A stretch of 48,392 nt of DNA, from NCBI RefSeq assembly GCF_000333015.1, contig NZ_BANT01000040.1, positions 1-48,392 of the forward strand. The letters are read 5' to 3'. Numbering within the stretch: position 1 is the first letter of the stretch; each line of letters starts with the position of its first letter. The DNA is from Gordonia hirsuta DSM 44140 = NBRC 16056. GTDB lineage: Bacteria; Actinomycetota; Actinomycetes; Mycobacteriales; Mycobacteriaceae. The notes beneath the pieces were generated by a model. That model saw only the letters and a list, made by a program, of their open reading frames with translations. It did not search any database and had not been told where the DNA came from. Made by a program: the position numbers and the translations under genes. Below, one piece after another: positions 46,230-48,392 of the stretch.

Positions 46230-46235
46230 TAGGGT
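46230..46235 (+). promoter_or_regulatory. -10 box of leaderless ParA-like gene
   Basis: TAGGGT, 6 nt before ATG 46242. Confidence 0.55.
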
Positions 46236-46241
46236 GGGGAT

Positions 46242-47033
46242 ATGACGCGCACACTCGCCATCGCGAATCAGAAGGGTGGCGTGGCCAAGACCACCACGAC
46301 CGCCTCCGTCGGTGCCGCACTGGCCGACCTGGACGTCTCGGTGCTGGTGGTCGACCTGGATCCGCAGGGCTGCCTGACCTTCTCCCTGGGACACGACCCC
46401 GATTCCCTCACCAAATCGGTGCACGACGTGCTGCTGGGCGCGCACGATATCGCCGATGTGCTGCTGGACACCGACGACAACATCACGCTGCTGCCGGCGA
46501 CCATCGACCTGGCCGGCGCCGAGGCGCTGCTGCTTATGCGGCCCGGACGCGAATACGCGCTCAAGCGGGCGCTGGCCGAGGTGGCTCAGGACTTCGATGT
46601 GATTCTGCTGGACTGCCCGCCTTCGCTGGGGGTGCTCACCCTCAACGGCCTGACCGCCGCCGACGAGGTGGTGGTTCCGCTGCAGTGCGAGACCCTGGCC
46701 CACCGCGGCGTCGGGCAGCTGCTGCGCACCGTCACCGAGGTCCAGCAGATCACCAACCCCGAGCTGAAGATGCTTGGAGCGGTGGCCACCCTGTTCGATG
46801 CGCGCACCACGCACAGCCGGGACGTGCTCTCGGACGTGTCCGACCGGTACGACCTGCCGGTGCTGGATCCGCCGATTCCGCGGACCGTGCGCTTCGCCGA
46901 GGCCTCGGCCTCGGGCGCCTCGGTGCTGCGTGGGCGCAAGAACAAGGGTGCGACCGCCTACCGCGAGCTCGCGCAGAACCTGTGGTCGTACTGGAACGGC
47001 GCACCGCTGCGCACATTCGAACTGGGCGTATAA
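46242..47033 (+). CDS. ParA/Soj-type ATPase (Rv3213c type)
   Basis: 263 residues. Deviant Walker A KGGVAKTTT with signature Lys11 and catalytic Lys16, Walker A' VVDLDPQG, Walker B ILLDCPPS. C-terminal part with LGAVATLFDART and SASGASVLRGRKNKGATAYR. It is an orphan ParA without ParB, at the Rv3213c place, and is not the chromosomal parAB pair near oriC. It may position a protein or plasmid-like cargo, but the cargo is unknown. ATG 46242 is leaderless by its -10 box. Its stop codon is part of a 17-bp tandem repeat. Confidence 0.9.
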   Translation: MTRTLAIANQKGGVAKTTTTASVGAALADLDVSVLVVDLDPQGCLTFSLGHDPDSLTKSVHDVLLGAHDIADVLLDTDDNITLLPATIDLAGAEALLLMRPGREYALKRALAEVAQDFDVILLDCPPSLGVLTLNGLTAADEVVVPLQCETLAHRGVGQLLRTVTEVQQITNPELKMLGAVATLFDARTTHSRDVLSDVSDRYDLPVLDPPIPRTVRFAEASASGASVLRGRKNKGATAYRELAQNLWSYWNGAPLRTFELGV

Positions 47034-47081
47034 CCAGGCGGTGCGGGTAACCAGGAGGTGCGGGTAACCAGGCGGTGGGCG
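47031..47081. repeat. Three 17-bp tandem repeats starting at the parA-like stop codon
   Basis: TAACCAGGCGGTGCGGG (47031-47047), TAACCAGGAGGTGCGGG (47048-47064), TAACCAGGCGGTGGGCG (47065-47081). The first TAA is the stop codon of the ParA-like gene. Unit length 17 is not a multiple of three, so each copy adds a TAA in a different frame. Confidence 0.85.
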
Positions 47082-47098
47082 CCCGGCGCGGTGCCGCC

Positions 47099-48376
47099 TC
47101 AGCCGCGGGGGCCCAGGACGACGATCTGGTCGCCGCGCTGCTCGATCACATACGGGCCCAGCACCGACAGGGACACCAGGCCGCGGTAGTCGCCGCGGTC
47201 GACGGGCAGCTTCCGGAGTTCTTCACCGCTGACCGGATCGCGCAGGCTGATGGCGCCGGGGACCGGGATCATCAGCGCGGTGGCGACCTCACCGGGGCCG
47301 ATGGTGTCTTCGATCCGCACCCGCGCCTGGCCGGAGTTGGCGTCGAGCACCAGGGTCGACCGGCCGGTCCAATAGGTGGTCAGACCGCTGGCGGTCAACG
47401 GGCGGCTGCCCGGCGGCGGGGTCACCTCGCCGCTGACCGAGCGGGCGGCGCGCTGCAGGGCGTCGTGCCCGAACATCCGGACGGTCGGGCCGGGATGACC
47501 CGACCCGGGATCGCCGCCGCCGTCGTAGACGGTGACGGTGGTGTCGGTGACCGAGATGACCGCCGGCGGGGCGGCCGCGGTGCTCTCGGTGATCAGCTCC
47601 GACCCCCACTGGCGGATCTTCTCTTCGCTGGTCATGGTGCTACTCAGGACGGTCAGCCGGTAGCCGGTGTCACCGCTGCAGCGTTCGACCACCGCGACCC
47701 GGTCGGCGCCGGAGATCGCCGAGTGCAGGGTGCAGTCGTGCCGGTCGGGGGCGGTCTCCGGATTCACCGGTGCCTCGATGCGCCCGTACTCGATCCCGCG
47801 CACCAGATTGGTGCCCCAGGTCTCCAGCCGGGTGTCGCCGGCGGCCAGCGCATAGGAGCGGTCGTAGGACAGGGCGATGCGGGAGTCGGCGTCGGAGGTC
47901 CGGTTGCCCTTGCGCGCACCGGTCCCGGCGTTCAGCGCGGTCACCTCGCTGCAGCCGCGCCGGTTGCGGTACACCCCGAGAGCGTCGTTCTCACCGCCGG
48001 GCCAGGCCGCGGCCAGTGCGCACAGCGGTGCGGTCCGGGTGTAGCGCCACAGGGGCTGCCCGGTCTGCGGGTCGCGGCCGGTCATGGTGCCCTCGTGTCC
48101 GGTGAGGACGGTGGCCCTGGCCACCGCCGGTACCGCGGTGGCCGGGGAGGGCGCCCGCCACAGCTCGTGCAGCTCGGTCGGCAGCGACTCGGTGGGCAGG
48201 GGCGCCGACGGTTCCTCGTCGGCGGTGGTCAGTTCGGTGCTGCGTGCCGGCGCGGTCCACCACAGCAGCACCCCGGCGACCACCACCAGCACCACGATCG
48301 CCGCGGTCACGGCGAGATCGAGGCGGGTGCGCCGCTCGGGGGCCACGCGGGTGCGCGGTGGCGGGGTGCCGGCCAA
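47099..48376 (-). CDS. Membrane-anchored beta-propeller-like protein (Rv3212 type)
   Basis: 425 residues. Short cytoplasmic basic start (RTRVAPERRTRLD), one membrane helix at about 20-41 (LAVTAAIVVLVVVAGVLLWW), then an extracellular part with repeated strand blocks typical of PQQ/WD-like propellers (TMTGRDPQTGQPLWRYTR, LVLDANSGQARVRIED, ISLRDPVSGEELRKLPV). The same layout as Mtb Rv3212, which follows the Rv3213c gene convergently. The start is uncertain: TTG 48376 is the most upstream TTG/GTG/ATG candidate in frame after the stop at 48386-48388, and GTG 48346 is an alternative. Function unknown, probably envelope-related. Confidence 0.75.
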   Translation of the reverse strand: MAGTPPPRTRVAPERRTRLDLAVTAAIVVLVVVAGVLLWWTAPARSTELTTADEEPSAPLPTESLPTELHELWRAPSPATAVPAVARATVLTGHEGTMTGRDPQTGQPLWRYTRTAPLCALAAAWPGGENDALGVYRNRRGCSEVTALNAGTGARKGNRTSDADSRIALSYDRSYALAAGDTRLETWGTNLVRGIEYGRIEAPVNPETAPDRHDCTLHSAISGADRVAVVERCSGDTGYRLTVLSSTMTSEEKIRQWGSELITESTAAAPPAVISVTDTTVTVYDGGGDPGSGHPGPTVRMFGHDALQRAARSVSGEVTPPPGSRPLTASGLTTYWTGRSTLVLDANSGQARVRIEDTIGPGEVATALMIPVPGAISLRDPVSGEELRKLPVDRGDYRGLVSLSVLGPYVIEQRGDQIVVLGPRG

Positions 48377-48392
48377 CAGCGCTGACTATTCG

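Overview
The window is high-GC actinobacterial chromosome, most likely from a mycolic-acid-containing member of the Mycobacteriales (Gordonia-like; the genus is an inference). The gene order matches the Mycobacterium tuberculosis block from Rv3248c to Rv3212 as I remember it: ahcY, tmk, mtrA-mtrB-lpqB, a ComF-like gene, hpf, secA, an Rv3235-type gene, a WS/DGAT gene, an Rv3231c-type gene, ferredoxin reductase, desA3, rsgA, aroA, SRAP, sigH-rshA, a biotinyl-domain protein, pdtaS, whiB1, a lipid kinase, a ParA-like ATPase and an Rv3212-type protein. Insertions interrupt this backbone.

Layout. 1-3780 holds the tail of a cation diffusion facilitator, a MetP/MetS-type Na+ amino-acid importer pair and an APC permease. 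3922-6250 holds ahcY converging on tmk across two hairpins. 6307-12477 is an accessory block: a leftward cluster (acidic protein, membrane-anchored GrpE-like protein, ECF sigma factor), two rightward dynamin-like GTPases, a small leftward unknown gene and a protein built of calcium-loop repeats. 12600-21544 is the envelope and secretion core (mtrA, mtrB, lpqB, comF-like, hpf, secA). 21545-21910 is a gene-free tract with a 20-nt tandem and inverted repeat structure. 21911-28447 is lipid metabolism: a WS/DGAT-like protein with a degenerate active site, a ferredoxin reductase and two tandem acyl-CoA desaturases, with matching palindromic operators before the reductase and the first desaturase. 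28461-30832 is aroA-rsgA. 30973-39493 is mixed metabolism: Nudix, APC permease, aminotransferase, aldo/keto reductase, small membrane proteins, quinone oxidoreductase and a flavin monooxygenase. 39514-48376 is the stress and regulation block: DUF5313 protein, SRAP, sigH-rshA, the 24-residue ribosomal protein bL37, biotinyl protein, PdtaS, WhiB1, lipid kinase, membrane protein, ParA-like ATPase and an Rv3212-type propeller protein.

How the genes work together. MtrAB-LpqB and SecA act on envelope homeostasis and export. The reductase supplies electrons to one or both desaturases, and the shared palindrome suggests one fatty-acid-responsive repressor. SigH and RshA form a thiol-oxidative stress switch with a visible autoregulatory promoter and two plausible starts. 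Many genes carry a TANNNT -10 box 6-8 nt before the start codon and no Shine-Dalgarno, so leaderless transcription is probably common here.

The least explained parts are the dynamin/GrpE-like/ECF-sigma block and the repeat structure behind secA. No rRNA, tRNA, CRISPR array, insertion sequence, integrase or phage gene was seen. All identifications rest on reading motifs and remembered family members; no database search was run.
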